64,000 bases of DNA from Physella acuta (lineage: Eukaryota > Mollusca > Gastropoda > Physidae), in assembly GCF_028476545.1 (NCBI RefSeq), contig NW_026732577.1, forward strand, positions 1-64,000, in the 5' to 3' direction. The translations under genes and the position numbers were made by a program. Shown one piece after another: positions 11,131 to 22,530 of the stretch (position 1 is its first letter; every line of letters starts with the position of its first letter). The notes below the pieces were generated by a model. That model saw only the letters and a program-made list of their open reading frames with translations, searched no databases and was not told the origin of the DNA.

Positions 11131-12290
11131 GTTTCGCCATAGTACAATAAATTAATTAACTAGAAGTTTCTACTGATTTTCCAAACGTTACACGTTACAA
11201 CGTGTTGGCGTAAATATAACATTGGTTAAGTAAATGATAGGCCACAGAACATGATAGAAGCTAGGTTTGGATCTTCTATACGTTTGCGAGCTCACTCAGT
11301 TTAAATGAGTACCTAGCATGTGTAGGGTGACTAAAAGAATCTAGTCTTAGCATTGAGGATTGTACACCTTCATAATAAAATAAAACCTAAACAGAAGAAC
11401 GCTTTATTATTTCATTTTGTTTATGTACTAAAAATATAACTATAGTTTGTTTACAGCTTTCAAACATAGTTGAACAATTTTCTTAATTTATGTCTTTAAA
11501 AGGTAGTTAAAGTCCTAGTTTGGTTTAATTAAATTAAACCACTTATTCTAAAATAGCTACTTAATTAACTGGGACCAGATGCTGATTTTTATGATTAGAA
11601 AAAAATATTTTATATTAAGCTCCGTTCTTGTGATGATTAAGTCGAGTTAAATATGGTTGCTGTTATAGCGCCAACAGGAAGAAGGGGGGGGGGGGGGGGG
11701 GAGCAGCTATTCGCTAATAAATATCTATAAGACCATTTCATTAAACATGTTGATCAGATCTAAGTAGGCTACTGTTTTTGGACTAAGTAAAGGGAGACAA
11801 GTATAAGTAATAATAAGGGTAAAAAAACTAAACGCAAAAAAATACTAATAAAATATTTTCATTTACTTTATTAAACTTTCACCAAGAATTTAACAACACC
11901 ACTTTTTCTCTATACTAAATATGCCTATACATGATTGCATGATACAGCTTCGTACCAACTAATGAACTTTCAGTTTACAGTATATTTATTACACATGCAT
12001 CTAAAAATAACTTTTTCAACTGGGAATAATAAACACCACCGAATACTATCTATTACTATCAATTACCACCAAATGCCAATAACTACCATTAAATACTATC
12101 AAAAATTAATTAAAATTGATTTTATTTTTAAAAAATACGTTCAAATTGCATCAATTACCATCCAATTTTGTAAACAACCCGTAAAATACCAACATAAACC
12201 TCAAAAATCGATAAGAACTAGTACAACCTATACGTTGTTAGAACTAAGAGCCCCGCCTCTTTTCGGTACTTTCAACGACCATGATTTAAA
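11131..12290. other. Unassigned non-coding DNA with an 18-G tract
   Basis: AT-rich sequence with no gene recognised. A homopolymer of about 18 G lies near 11684-11701. A 127-codon open frame at 11935-12318 is AT-rich, lacks any recognisable domain and runs into a SINE, so I do not call it a gene. Confidence 0.45.
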
Positions 12291-12605
12291 TAATCTTCTT
12301 CTTCGTTCTTTACTGTAATGCTGGATGGGATTTCCTATAACACACAAGTATTACGGGTCAACTTGTTATGCGCCATATAGTCTAGGCCATTGACTCCGTC
12401 TTCATTTTTTCCTGGATTTGCTTCCGTAGACATTTTTAACTCAAGAACAATCTCAAGGCAGCATGTTTCTCTCCTAGATGGTTGCTGTCCCCAGCTAAGA
12501 AGCCTCATGTGCCCAAGGGCTTGAACTCGGGACTTGTACGTTTTAATACTGAGAGTAGATCTTTTTAATGTCGAAGCAAAGCACTTAGTCGTAAATATTC
12601 TCACT
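12291..12605 (-). mobile_element. tRNA-headed SINE, family A (diverged copy)
   Basis: On the minus strand this runs from a decayed tRNA-like head (B-box-like complement of GGCTTGAACTCGGGAC), through a body shared with 24491-24773, 40921-41134 and 63405-63732 (CTCCTAGATGGTTGCTGTCC on the plus strand), to a short tail of AAGAACGAAGAAGAAGA type. It is about 310 bp long and carries many substitutions. Confidence 0.75.
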
Positions 12606-12780
12606 ACAAAATACATCACACAACCTTTCTGTAGCATACATTACCTGAGTATTTTATAGACCTATTGAAACTTAAAATTATTTACCGTAGGCCTACTCTT
12701 TTTAATCAGTGGACTCACCACAACCTAATATATTATACTAATCACGGATAGATTAAGTGGAGAAAATCTCTTTGCTCTAG

Positions 12781-12781
<1 letters not shown>
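12606..12781. other. Unassigned non-coding DNA
   Basis: Short AT-rich stretch between a SINE and a TA array. Nothing is recognised. Confidence 0.4.
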
Positions 12782-12866
<85 letters not shown>

Positions 12867-12926
12867 TAATACATATATATATTTATAAATGTATCAATTT
12901 AAATATTTACACATACACACCTATAC

Positions 12927-13015
<89 letters not shown>
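12782..13015. repeat. (TA)n - (CA)n - (TA)n compound microsatellite
   Basis: Two TA arrays (about 12783-12860 and 12957-13012) flank a CA-rich segment. Confidence 0.95.
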
Positions 13016-13017
<2 letters not shown>

Positions 13018-14030
13018 ATTACATAGCATTTATGATTTAACAATGTTTGTAAATAACTCACACTGTGTATAGCAAAAGCCTTTGATGTGCCACGTTCGTG
13101 ATACTGTCACGTCACAACGAATGCAGCTCAATAGCGTACCATCCCTCGCAGAACATACAACATAAGCTCCGAGCTAAGGAACAAAAACCTCCACATCAAA
13201 CAGAGCTTGCAGAACTTCTCTACCCGGGCTCTACGGAGACCAAAACTCGTGTGAGATATTTTTGCTGCCTCCCCCCCTGTCCCGCCACAGTATCTTCAAT
13301 TAATTTGTTAACACTGGGTGGAATAATTTTACAAATTGCCTGGGTAAATATCTGCAGGATTAAGAAACTCTGGCATAAGGGGGGGGGGGGGGAGGAGAAA
13401 AAACTGGAAGGGGTACCAGACTTTTCGTTTTTTTTTCTTCTTCATAAAGCATAAACGAGGAATAGAGAGGAGGGAAAATATTATTGAGGCGGAGGGGGTT
13501 GTTGAGGGAGGTTCTTACTTAATTAGAAATTTCAATTCCAATTTCCGCAAACACACTCCGGCTCCCATACCCCCTCCCCCCCTCCCACCCTAGGTTGTGC
13601 AGTACTTTTAAAGTCGCAAAGGGAAGATAGGACCAGGCGAGTTATTACCCTTTTTCATCAGTCAGGAAGGGATATAGATCCTCCATATCGGAAGTGCTGG
13701 CACTGATTCAGATCAGCGCACAACTGCTCTATCATATTATATTACACGAGATGATCTAGATCACTTTGGCTTGAGTAACCAATATATTTGAAGAAGAAAA
13801 AAACCCACGTTCCCCCACCCCCTTTTACCCTCATTTTCATAACTTCCGGTGCTGGGGTAATTGATGAGCTCTGACCCCACGGGGTGACGGGTGATCTCAT
13901 TCATCATTTCTCAGTCACGTGATCCAGCTGCGTCCTGGTCATGTGACCGAATGCAGCGCCACTGGAGCACATTTTTACGACGGAGGAGCCATGAATTCCG
14001 TCGGGATTGGTAGCACTGTGTACGTGGTGA
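13016..14030. other. Unassigned non-coding DNA
   Basis: No gene is recognised. A G run lies near 13380-13392 and C-rich patches near 13555-13590 and 13810-13830. The 118-codon open frame at 13098-13454 crosses homopolymers and shows no domain. Confidence 0.45.
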
Positions 14031-14034
14031 ACTG

Positions 14035-14650
14035 TACACAGTCTCACTGTACACATTCTCACTGTACTCAGTCTCACTGTACACATTCTCACTGTACTCA
14101 GTCTCACTGTACACAGTCTCACTGTACACAGTCTCACTGTAGACAGTCTCACTGTACACAGTCTCACTGTAGACACAGAGTCTCACTGTACACAGTCTCA
14201 CTGTACACAGTCTCACTGTACACAGTCTCACTGTACACAGTCTCACTGTACACAGTCTCACTGTACAAAGTCTCACTGTAGACACAGAGTCTCACTGTAG
14301 ACACAGAGTCTCACTGTAGACAGTCTCACTGTAGACAGTCTCACTGTACACAGTCTCACTGTACACAGTCTCACTGTAGACACAGAGTCTCACTGTAGAC
14401 ACACAGTCTCACAGTAGACAGTCTCACTGTAGACAGTCTCACTGTACACAGTCTCACTGTACACAGTCTCACTGTAGACACAGAGTCTCACTGTAGACAC
14501 AGAGTCTCACTGTACACAGTCTCACCGTAGACTCACTGTCTCACCGTAGACTCACTGTCTCACAGTCTCACTGTACACACTCTCATTGTACACATTCTCA
14601 CTGTACGCAGTCTCACTGTACACAGTCTCACTGTAGACACACAGTCTCAC
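14035..14650. repeat. 15-bp minisatellite (GTCTCACTGTACACA)
   Basis: About 40 copies of a 15-bp unit with AGACA and AGACACAGA insert variants. The junction ACTGTACACAGT is close to palindromic, so each unit pair can form a small hairpin. A decayed tail of related sequence continues to about 14800. It shares the core ACACAGTCT with the 14-bp array at 17745-18303. Confidence 0.92.
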
Positions 14651-15525
14651 TGTAGATACATTTATACTCCAGTAATACAGTTTCATCAGCCTCACTAATA
14701 TATATATAGTCTCACTCTAGAGATATTATGCCTCTCTCTAGCCACAGTCTTACTGTAGACTCACTGTCTCACTATAGACACACACTCTCACGTTAGACAC
14801 ACACACACACATAAAATATGAGTATCACCACTAGACACATACACTATTTTGTTAAAATCTTATCTTACTTAACACAATCTAAAAAACGTACTCCGTAGAA
14901 AGCCTTGATAAGTAGTATCATTCAAGACAATGTTAGTTAAGTCGGCGACAATAAAACATATCACTTAACACTCTTAATAAATAAATAAGTAAAGGGTCCA
15001 ACAAAATGTTCATTCCTTCAAAAGACACCAAAAAATATGATTTAGCCTCAGCACACCACCTTTAATATACACATACTTTGAACACAGAACAGATAGATAC
15101 AAAGTAAAAACTCGCTACATCGTGTAATATATTTGGTGTGTTGTTTGTTTTTGCCAGTCATACTTTGCGTTTTTCACTATTTCGATTTAAATCAATATCA
15201 TTTAATGACTTATGCCTCTTAGTATTTTGCGTATTTACATATAGTCCAAAGTTTGCCTTGGATAAAATAAAATAAGGGGAAGTAAGCAAGAGAATTTATA
15301 AATCATTGGTAACCCAGTAACACAAATGTATTGGTGTCTTTTATTGTGTAAGAGGAAGACACAGAGTTTAAGAAAAAGACTTCGACCGTGAAAGATCTGA
15401 AGACGTGACCCGGAAGAAGACACCAAGAAGATTGGATACACCTGGGGACAGTTGGAGAGACTAGCCCAGGAAAGAGATGTCTGGATAGCTCAGTGGCCTA
15501 TGTCCCAGGAGTGTCAACAGGCTAA
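14651..15525. other. Unassigned non-coding DNA
   Basis: Decayed repeat remnants to about 14810, then AT-rich unique sequence. No gene is recognised. Confidence 0.4.
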
Positions 15526-15655
15526 CCTAGCCCTATTATAACCTAACCCTATTATAACCTAACCCTACTATAACCTAACCCTACTATAACCTAACCCTAT
15601 TATAACCTAACCCTATTATAACCTAACCCTACTATAATCTAAGCCAACTATAACA
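15526..15655. repeat. 16-bp telomere-like tandem repeat (AACCTAACCCTATTAT)
   Basis: About seven 16-bp units each contain CCTAACCCTA, which overlaps the animal telomere hexamer CCCTAA but has an added TATTAT or TACTAT spacer. It is therefore a derived interstitial repeat, not a terminal telomere. Confidence 0.85.
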
Positions 15656-16170
15656 TGACACTACTCTCTGTTCAGTATTTCTTTCATTCAAGCGTTATTT
15701 ACTCTGTCATAATTCGGTTGGACGAACTTGAACAACTGGAAAAACATCCGCACATTTTTTTGTGTTGGTTTCTATTTGTTGCTAATACCAAACTTTGTAG
15801 TGCGCCAGTGTCATTTTTAGTTTTAATTTGCAATAGTCTTTCATTCGAAGAATACTCAGAATAGAAAATTAACTTAATTGAATAAACCATAATTTAACAA
15901 TTCCATTGCATGCGTGTTAAAAAACGTATCCAAAATATACATATGTTGTCAGCATATGATGATTTGTATGAACAGTAAGAATTGTGTATCAACCTATCTG
16001 ACACTAACTTGAGGACAACAGTAATCGCTACAATTAATCAAACATAATGTTAACATACACGTATTTGATACCATGTTAGCTTATGTGCTTACGTGTATCT
16101 AACAAGATTAAATTTCACGTAACACGGCAAGAACAATATTTCTACCAAGGTTAACTTCATCATCAACTTT
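15656..16170. other. Unassigned non-coding DNA
   Basis: Two overlapping open frames of 63-69 codons on opposite strands (15655-15890) have no recognised domain. Nothing else is seen. Confidence 0.4.
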
Positions 16171-16396
16171 TCCCGTTCGTGCCCAAGACAGGGGGCAGAT
16201 GAAGTAGAGTTTTTCAGGGACCACGGTATATAAAAGGACAGTGTCTTGTCAGCATTATGCCCAGCCGCCTTTGCTTTCCCTAATGTGAGTTAGGTACCCA
16301 TCAGAGCTTGGTGAACTCTCTACTGACTTGAACCCGGATTCGAACTCCAGACTTTCGAGTTAGCAGCCTAGCGCTCTACCGGTAGACCTTGTCGAC
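16171..16396 (-). mobile_element. tRNA-headed SINE, family B (best copy)
   Basis: On the minus strand the head reads like a tRNA gene, with an A-box-like segment around GGTCTACCGGTAGAGCGCTA and a B-box-like segment GGAGTTCGAATCCGGGTTC. The body holds AGAGAGTTCACCAAGCTC and CTACTTCATCTGCCCC, shared with fragments at 1017-1173, 27549-27770, 31709-31830 and 63822-64000. The head is intact enough to carry an internal Pol III promoter, but the missing acceptor-stem pairing and the attached body make this a SINE and not a tRNA gene. Confidence 0.75.
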
Positions 16397-17744
16397 GCTA
16401 TATTTAACTTACATTATATTGAACAACGGATACTATGTTCAAAGAAAATATAGTTTGATTAAAAGATATTATGTTAAACTACTATAGTTAATGTAAGAAC
16501 AAATGACATGAATAAAACCATGAGCTCTTTTGACCACCATACTGTTCCACATGTCAAATCTACTACAGTCATGCTAGAAAGTGATACATTTTGCGGTGTA
16601 TTTTATTCAATACAGACTTTCTCACTGACGTAATACGTCATCAAAATATGCGTAAACATCCACCATCATCTGTTTACAATTCAAGGGGATTTAACTATAG
16701 GACACACAGGTAAGAAAAACATAAGCATTCTTCTATCTCACTTATAAATAGACTCGACTTGTAAAAAACAATAACAGAAACCATCCAACTATCAAGCACT
16801 CATAAAAACGCAAGAAAACACTCCGCCACTTTGCAATTATTCAAAAAAAAAAGGCACGCCAATATCTTAAAAGCTCGAACCAAATCCTCCGCTTAAACAT
16901 GCCTTTCTCTCACTCCCTCCACCCTCATCTACTCCTCTTCAATTCCTCCCTAAGATTTCCCTCTTCCTCTCCTTACATTTCTTTCTCCCTACCCAAGATT
17001 CCTGTACCACTTGCCTGTTTGTGTTTGTCTATTGAATCAACCCGTTCCTTTCAACCCTCTTCTCCCAACCCCTTTTCTCTTCGCCACCGCAGACTCAACC
17101 CGCTTCTTCTGACGTAAGGCTAAGAAAATCCCCCAGCATTCCCGTTAAAGCTATTTCCGGTAAATCCATCTTCAAACGCCGTCTCCGTCCCCTGCTCAGC
17201 CAAAAGCGCCGAGAAAATCCACCCGCAGCAGACAATCCAATCAAATCATTAGCTAATTGCTGGGGTGTTTTGGGGTCACGCATGCGCATTCAGGCGGTTT
17301 TATTCCCGGAGATATTTCTGTATTTTGAGGCGAGCGCTGGTAATCGATACCGAAATAATAATCGAAGCATGAAAACGATGGGGGGGAAGTTACAATAGAA
17401 CAAAAAGACGATTACCAAGTAAAGTCAAAGGGTTGGGGGGGGGGGGAATATCTTAGTAATATTTTTAAATTTTATTTCGACTGCTCAGATCTTAGAAATG
17501 AAATGCAGGAAGTGACGTCATGAAGCAAGCAGAAGATTATCAGACATCTCAACAGAAATATGTTACGGGCACTAATGGGCGTGGCGGTCATTGGACCGTG
17601 TCCAGACAACGTCGAGCCATCTGGCATAGAGGTTTTTTTCCCGGTTACGTCATATTGCCAGATAATTGCCAGATTTTGTTTCGTGATACCAGACCATGAT
17701 TGCTTTACAGCGACTCTGTGCAGGTGACCTTAAGTTTCATTAGC
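16397..17744. other. Unassigned non-coding DNA
   Basis: No gene is recognised. Positions 16900-17095 are pyrimidine-rich (CTCTTC-type). A 64-codon minus-strand frame at 17095-17289 lacks a recognisable domain. A G run lies near 17433-17446. Confidence 0.45.
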
Positions 17745-18303
17745 TCTGGACACAGTCTATTGGACACAGTCTATGGACACAGTCTATTGGACACAGTCTA
17801 TTGGACACAGTCTATTGGACACAGTCTATTGGACACAGTTTATTGGACACAGTCTATTGGACACAGTCTATTGGACACAGTCTATTGGACACAGTCTATT
17901 GGACACAGTCTATTGGACACAGTCTATTGGACACAGTCTATCGGACACAGTCTATTGGACACAGTCTATTGGACACAGTCTATCGTACACAGTCTATTGG
18001 ACACAGTCTACTGGACACAGTCTATCGTACACAGTCTATTGGACACAGTCTACTGGACACTGTCTATTGGACACAGTCTATTGGACGCAGTCTATTGGAC
18101 ACAGTCTATTGGGCACAGTCTATTGGACACAGTCTATCGTACACAGTCTATTGGACACAGTCTATTGGGCACAGTCTACTGGACACAGTCTATCGTACAC
18201 AGTCTATTGGACACAGTCTACTGGACACAGTCTATTAGACACAGTCTATTGGACACAGTCTATTGGACACAGTCTATTGGACACAGTCTATTGGACACAG
18301 ACA
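17745..18303. repeat. 14-bp minisatellite (GTCTATTGGACACA), ~40 copies
   Basis: The unit GTCTATTGGACACA repeats about 40 times with variants (ATCGTACACA, CTGGACACA, TTGGGCACA). Variant blocks such as ATCGTACACAGTCTATTGG recur at spaced intervals, so several units were duplicated together. All three forward frames stay open because the period is not a multiple of three. Confidence 0.95.
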
Positions 18304-18660
18304 CAAATATGTAGGCAGAATATTTAACACATTTTTTAGATTATATAACACTTATTTCTTAGTTTCAATTTTAATATATTTTGACACTATTAAAATACAC
18401 CGAGAGTGATCTCCCCTAAACTTTCTCGAATATAACACTACGGGGGATGGCAACTCGGAATATAGACATGATTTTAAATCCATTTGTAATTACTTAAACT
18501 TTTAAAAATAGAATAGAATCTCGTCGAAAAAGAATTGCACACCACGTAAACGCTTAACTATAGAATGAAAGCAGGTTCGGGTTATCCTGTCATATTTTGT
18601 GACGTCTGTAACCAAACGTTTACTTAATACTTATAGAAGGAGTGAATGTTGTTAGAAGAA
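18304..18660. other. Unassigned non-coding DNA
   Basis: AT-rich unique sequence; nothing is recognised. Confidence 0.4.
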
Positions 18661-18668
18661 CGCCCACA

Positions 18669-18858
18669 CAGAGGCGTAGCTAGGGGGGGGGGGCGGTAGA
18701 CTTTATTCGGGGGGGGGGCGGATACTGTTTAAAGTATATATTTTTTATATAAATTACATAAATTTCATTTCTTTCGGGGGGGGGGGGGGGTAGACTTATT
18801 TCGGGGGGGGGGGGGACGACTCTGTCCCCTCCCGAAGAGATGCCTGGAAGAAACTCTG
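18669..18858. mobile_element. Mosaic hAT-like miniature element with G tracts
   Basis: The left end is CAGAGGCGTAGCTAGG and the right end is GCCTGGAAGAAACTCTG. The left end matches the GGCGTAG group of miniature elements here, and the right end matches the CAGTGTTTCTTCCAG group. The interior has GGCGGTAGACTTTATTC modules between G tracts. I find no matching target duplication, so the two ends may come from different insertions. Confidence 0.55.
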
Positions 18859-19360
18859 GTGGGGGTGCGCTTTTTTGGTGAGTCGGTAAACGTTACCACT
18901 TATAAAAGAAACCAATTGTATTACAGCGTTTAAAACGGTAGTGACTTTTTCACTAAATAAAATTGCAAGGATTTACACTGGATTGGTGATTCGATAACCC
19001 ATATTACTTAGAAAAGAAACTACTAAAGCGCATTGTACAATTGTGTAACATTTTTAAAAAGCTAGTTACGTTAAAACCCGCTCTATCAACTTTGTCCAAG
19101 ATAGTGGGGGGGGGGGGGGGGGGAAGGAGGAGTGTGTATGGGGGGAGGGGGCGCTTTTTCGCGAACAAAAATCGCAAGTATTTGTATTGGATTGGTTTAC
19201 GCAAATAGAAAGTAAACCAACTGTATTAAAGCGTTTTGTTTAAAGGTAAAATAAGAACAAAAGATGGTGGGTGTCCGTGTCGCGCTTTTTCGCCAATGTA
19301 AATGGGAAGAATTTACACCAGAACCGTGATTAGATATACTGTACAATTTCACTAGCCAGT
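18859..19360. repeat. Three degenerate copies of a ~170-200 bp local repeat
   Basis: The sequence GCGCTTTTT followed by a spacer and a GCAAGGATTTACACTGGATT-like segment recurs at about 18868, 19150 and 19283, each followed by AAACCAA.TGTATTA..GCGTTT-like sequence. The copies are well diverged. No coding content is seen; this is an old local duplication or clustered repeat. A run of about 20 G lies near 19106-19123. Confidence 0.55.
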
Positions 19361-19979
19361 TTTTTTAAGAAATGACGTGACCAGCTCCTTGTAAGATTCT
19401 TACGGTTAAACGCGATAGATCAGATACTTTTACTTGATTGCATTACATCTTGTCTGGCTCACTGCATTAAAGAGAAATAAATATCACGGATTCTTGAATC
19501 GCTATTCTATCAGTAAAATAGCATACGGTCGGAGTGGGTGGGCGGAAGATGATACCCTTGCCGAAATTATAAGAGCTAAAAAGGTAAGTATATTGTACTG
19601 AATAGGTCATTTTTTTTTATTGCTTGTTTCATAATAAGTCCTAATAGTGCAATTTTCAAGTAATTAAGGCCACTAGAACTACTAAACGATGTAAAAATGG
19701 TACAACATGACAACAGCTGATGCTTTGTCACTTTGTTCAACCTAACTGGTAATTTAAAACTGTAATACATTATTACCGAAATTGTTCTAAAGATACGACC
19801 AAAAGTAGACCAAATAAGCTTACACTCTAGCTGAGTTTCCAAACTTTTTTGGCTGTACCAATCCCTACCAGTTTCATATGCGCCTTCACCGAAACCTTCT
19901 AAAGAGTTTTATCGTCCACATTGACAAAATCTGATCGTGAATCATATGAGTCGGGTGTGTGTCTTGAACTCCGCCCAAG
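19361..19979. other. Unassigned non-coding DNA
   Basis: No gene is recognised. An 88-codon minus-strand frame at 19576-19842 has no recognisable domain. Confidence 0.4.
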
Positions 19980-20205
19980 CAGTGTTTCTTCCAGACTTTT
20001 GTCTCCGAGGGGGGGGGGGAGCTTTTAAAATTTTCGGGGGGCGGTCAACATTTTTCGGAGGGGGGGGGGGGCGGTAACTAGTAAAAGTGTATGTTTACTA
20101 TATAAAATCCATTTTGTTCGGGGGTGGGGGGCGGTAGACTTTCATCGGGGGGGGGGGGGGGTGGACAGACCCCTACTCCCGAAGAGATGCCTGTAAGAAA
20201 CTCTG
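19980..20205. mobile_element. hAT-like MITE (CAGTGTTTCTTCC family), complete
   Basis: The element starts CAGTGTTTCTTCCAGAC and ends CCTGTAAGAAACTCTG, a good inverted pair. Flanks CGCCCAAG and CGCTCAAG (19972-19979 and 20206-20213) match at 7 of 8 bases, as expected for an 8-bp hAT target duplication. Inside are G tracts and GGCGGTAGACTTT modules. It has no coding capacity. Confidence 0.75.
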
Positions 20206-20560
20206 CGCTCAAGCTCTGAGACTAACATACCGTACCTCTTGGGTTCGATCGAACCACTGCTGTAAGTCTTTTGATTTCTTCTTTTTCTTCGTTTCGGTTT
20301 CATCAGGAGCATAGGCGTAGGCAACACTTCGTCAACTCACCTGATTTTTTAAAGATAATAATAATAATCCAGCCTTCCTCGTTAAACTTAAAATTTACTC
20401 AGTGAAATGTGTAAATAATAGTCAGCCAAAGGGAATTAATCAAGATAAATTAAACAAAATTTTGCATGCAAGAGTAAATTCCCTTGAAATGACTATCTGC
20501 TAGACATCGTCTTGTCAAGGTCTACCAATAGTAGCGCCGCGAAGTTTAATCATAGAATGT
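20206..20560. other. Unassigned non-coding DNA
   Basis: Nothing is recognised apart from a short TC-rich run near 20270-20300 and an AATAAT run near 20358. Confidence 0.4.
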
Positions 20561-20868
20561 CGTGTGCCACTGTGTCCATATTATTGGGTGCGCCTTAAAA
20601 TTGATTCGATTTTATACACGGCTATAATACTACATCTTATCAATATTTCATCGCACTCTTTAAAACGACATATGCGCCTCAGCGCTCTCGGGATAGCCCT
20701 GGGTGGCAAATCGCACCCTATAGGGGCGTCGGTGGACGTACCTGATTCCGTTTAGTGAACGACTATAACTTCCTATCTTATCAATAGTCTATCGCAGTGC
20801 TTAGAACGAACGTAAGTGCTATAGCGCTCACGGGATAGCCCAGGTGCCAAACTGCACCTTGCCTGGGA
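20561..20868. repeat. Two diverged tandem copies of a ~130-bp repeat
   Basis: The segment TTATCAATATTTCATCGCA...GGGATAGCCCTGGGTGGC (from about 20637) is repeated as TTATCAATAGTCTATCGCA...GGGATAGCCCAGGTGCC (from about 20776). Spacing and order of conserved blocks are the same. It may be part of the retroelement-like tail that follows. Confidence 0.6.
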
Positions 20869-20869
20869 T

Positions 20870-21015
20870 CCCCCCCCCCTCGAATTTGAATTTTTTTCCT
20901 CGTAGAAAATCCCCCAGGAGTATACTCAACAACTTCCTAAAGTTTCATGGCGATCGGATGAAAGGTCTAGTAATGCATAAAAGACAAACAGACGAACACA
21001 CAAACATATATAACA

Positions 21016-21107
<92 letters not shown>
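20870..21107 (+). mobile_element. Possible non-LTR retroelement 3' tail ending in (TA)n
   Basis: The sequence AAAGTTTCATGGCGATCGGA, followed by AAGACAAACAGACGAACAC and a roughly 90-bp (TA)n array, resembles the 3' ends of many animal LINE/RTE-type or related elements, which end in a short tandem tail. No reverse transcriptase is present. The family cannot be fixed from this fragment. Confidence 0.4.
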
Positions 21108-21109
<2 letters not shown>

Positions 21110-21184
21110 TAGGTAGGGCCCAGAAAAATTTCTGCTGGAGGGAGGGGGATAGGGGGGGGGTCATTTTTTCTATTTCCGCCACTG
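21108..21184. mobile_element. Half of a hAT-like MITE next to a (TA)n array
   Basis: This begins GGGCCCAGAAAAATTTCTGC right after the TA array and ends TTCTATTTCCGCCACTG, which is a hAT-like CAGTGGCGGAA terminus in inverse. The same half-element occurs at 38716-38768, also directly after a (TA)n array. The opposite end is not visible. Confidence 0.6.
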
Positions 21185-22040
21185 GGCGATAGGCGTACTT
21201 TGGGGGCGGTGCTCGTTTGAAGAGATGTCTGAATGCGACACTAGAGATCTAGTGAAAATCACCGTAATTTTTCAAGAAAACAAAACGTTATCCCAAGTAC
21301 CTGTTATCTAGGTTACAATAACGCAAACGGTAAAGTTAAACAACCCGCATCCACGTTGACGCTATCACAAAAGAGGGATAGTTATTTCCCTTTAGTGCCC
21401 TACAAGTCACTAGCTGAGAAAATGATTGAGTGTATTTAGGAAACAATTACGTCAGGCAAGGGAGGCTATTACTCAAGTAACAAGCATAACAAATATGAAT
21501 CAATCGTACTCAGATATAAAATTTAACATTTGCAATTCAAATTTCAAAATCTTAATAAAAACGTTTCAATAACTAGGTTTCATACAAGCACTTAAACAAA
21601 GGTAGAAAATAAATGATTTTCTTTAAATGTTTTATTATGCACAACTATTAAATAATGATAAACAATTATAAAGAGCGTCGGTCGCGTATTCATGAAATCC
21701 TTCAGAAATCATTCCATCATTTTAATCAAGATTTCTGTCGTGCTCTTAAAATGTGCCTTCTGTGGATTAAAAAAAATATTTACAAAATATATCAAAGCCA
21801 AAAGATATAAAAAGAAAGTATATCATAGAACCAAACTGTTGAATCCTTATCAATAAAGTAAAGAATACACAAACCATGCCCACAAGGAGACATCTTTTTC
21901 CCCTACCTCCCCCCACCCCTCTCAGTTCATACACACTTTAATCAAATAAAAACTTTGTTCAAACTTTACCGGCCAACAGAGGACATACGGAAATCGTTCT
22001 ACGCACACAATATAACAATTAATGCAAGACGAGCTCAAGA
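21185..22040. other. Unassigned non-coding DNA
   Basis: AT-rich unique sequence; no gene or RNA is recognised. Confidence 0.4.
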
Positions 22041-22530
22041 CACCCTTCCGTCCTCCAGCTTTTATCTTCCACCTTACATCCTCCCCCCCCCACCCAATCT
22101 CTACCCTACATCATCCCCCACCATCATCCAACTCCCACCCTCTATCCTCCACCCTACACCCCCCCCCTACTCTCCACCCTAAATCCTCCTCACCCACTCT
22201 CCATCTTACATTCTCCCCCTCCCCAATCTCTACCCTACATCATCCCCACCATCATCCAACTCCCACCCTCTATCCTCTATCCTTCACCCTACACCCCCCC
22301 CCCCACTCTCCGATCATCCCCCCACTCTCCACCTTACATCCTCCAACCTACCCCCACTCTCCACCCCCACTCTCCAACATACACCCCCTTCCCCACCACC
22401 ATCCTTCACTTTCCTCCACCCTCCAACTTCTACTTTCCATTCCATCCTCCACCCTCTACCCTGCATCCACTTTCCTAAACCAACCACCCTCCACTTTCGC
22501 TCCTCCATTCTCTATTCATCCAGCTAAATA
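22041..22530. repeat. Pyrimidine-rich irregular minisatellite (CCACCCTACATCCTCC)
   Basis: Nearly G-free plus strand with irregular repeats of CTCTCCACCCTACATCCTCC-like units and C homopolymers. The same order of variants (about 22085-22170 and 22215-22310) repeats, showing block duplication. Pro/Ser/His-rich frames are artefacts. Confidence 0.85.

Noticed and set aside
11935-12318. 127-codon open frame
   Set aside because: Low-complexity AT-rich composition, no domain, and its 3' end runs into a SINE copy.
13098-13454. 118-codon open frame
   Set aside because: Crosses a long G homopolymer and a T run, has no recognised domain and no supporting neighbour.
14035-14650. CRISPR-like regularly spaced repeat
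   Set aside because: Units are directly adjacent with no unique spacers, and there are no cas genes. Same for the other minisatellites; the window is eukaryotic.
16320-16396. Possible tRNA gene on the minus strand
   Set aside because: A- and B-box-like motifs are present, but the cloverleaf is not convincing and a SINE body shared with other copies follows. The same reasoning applies to 24700-24773 and 63405-63480.
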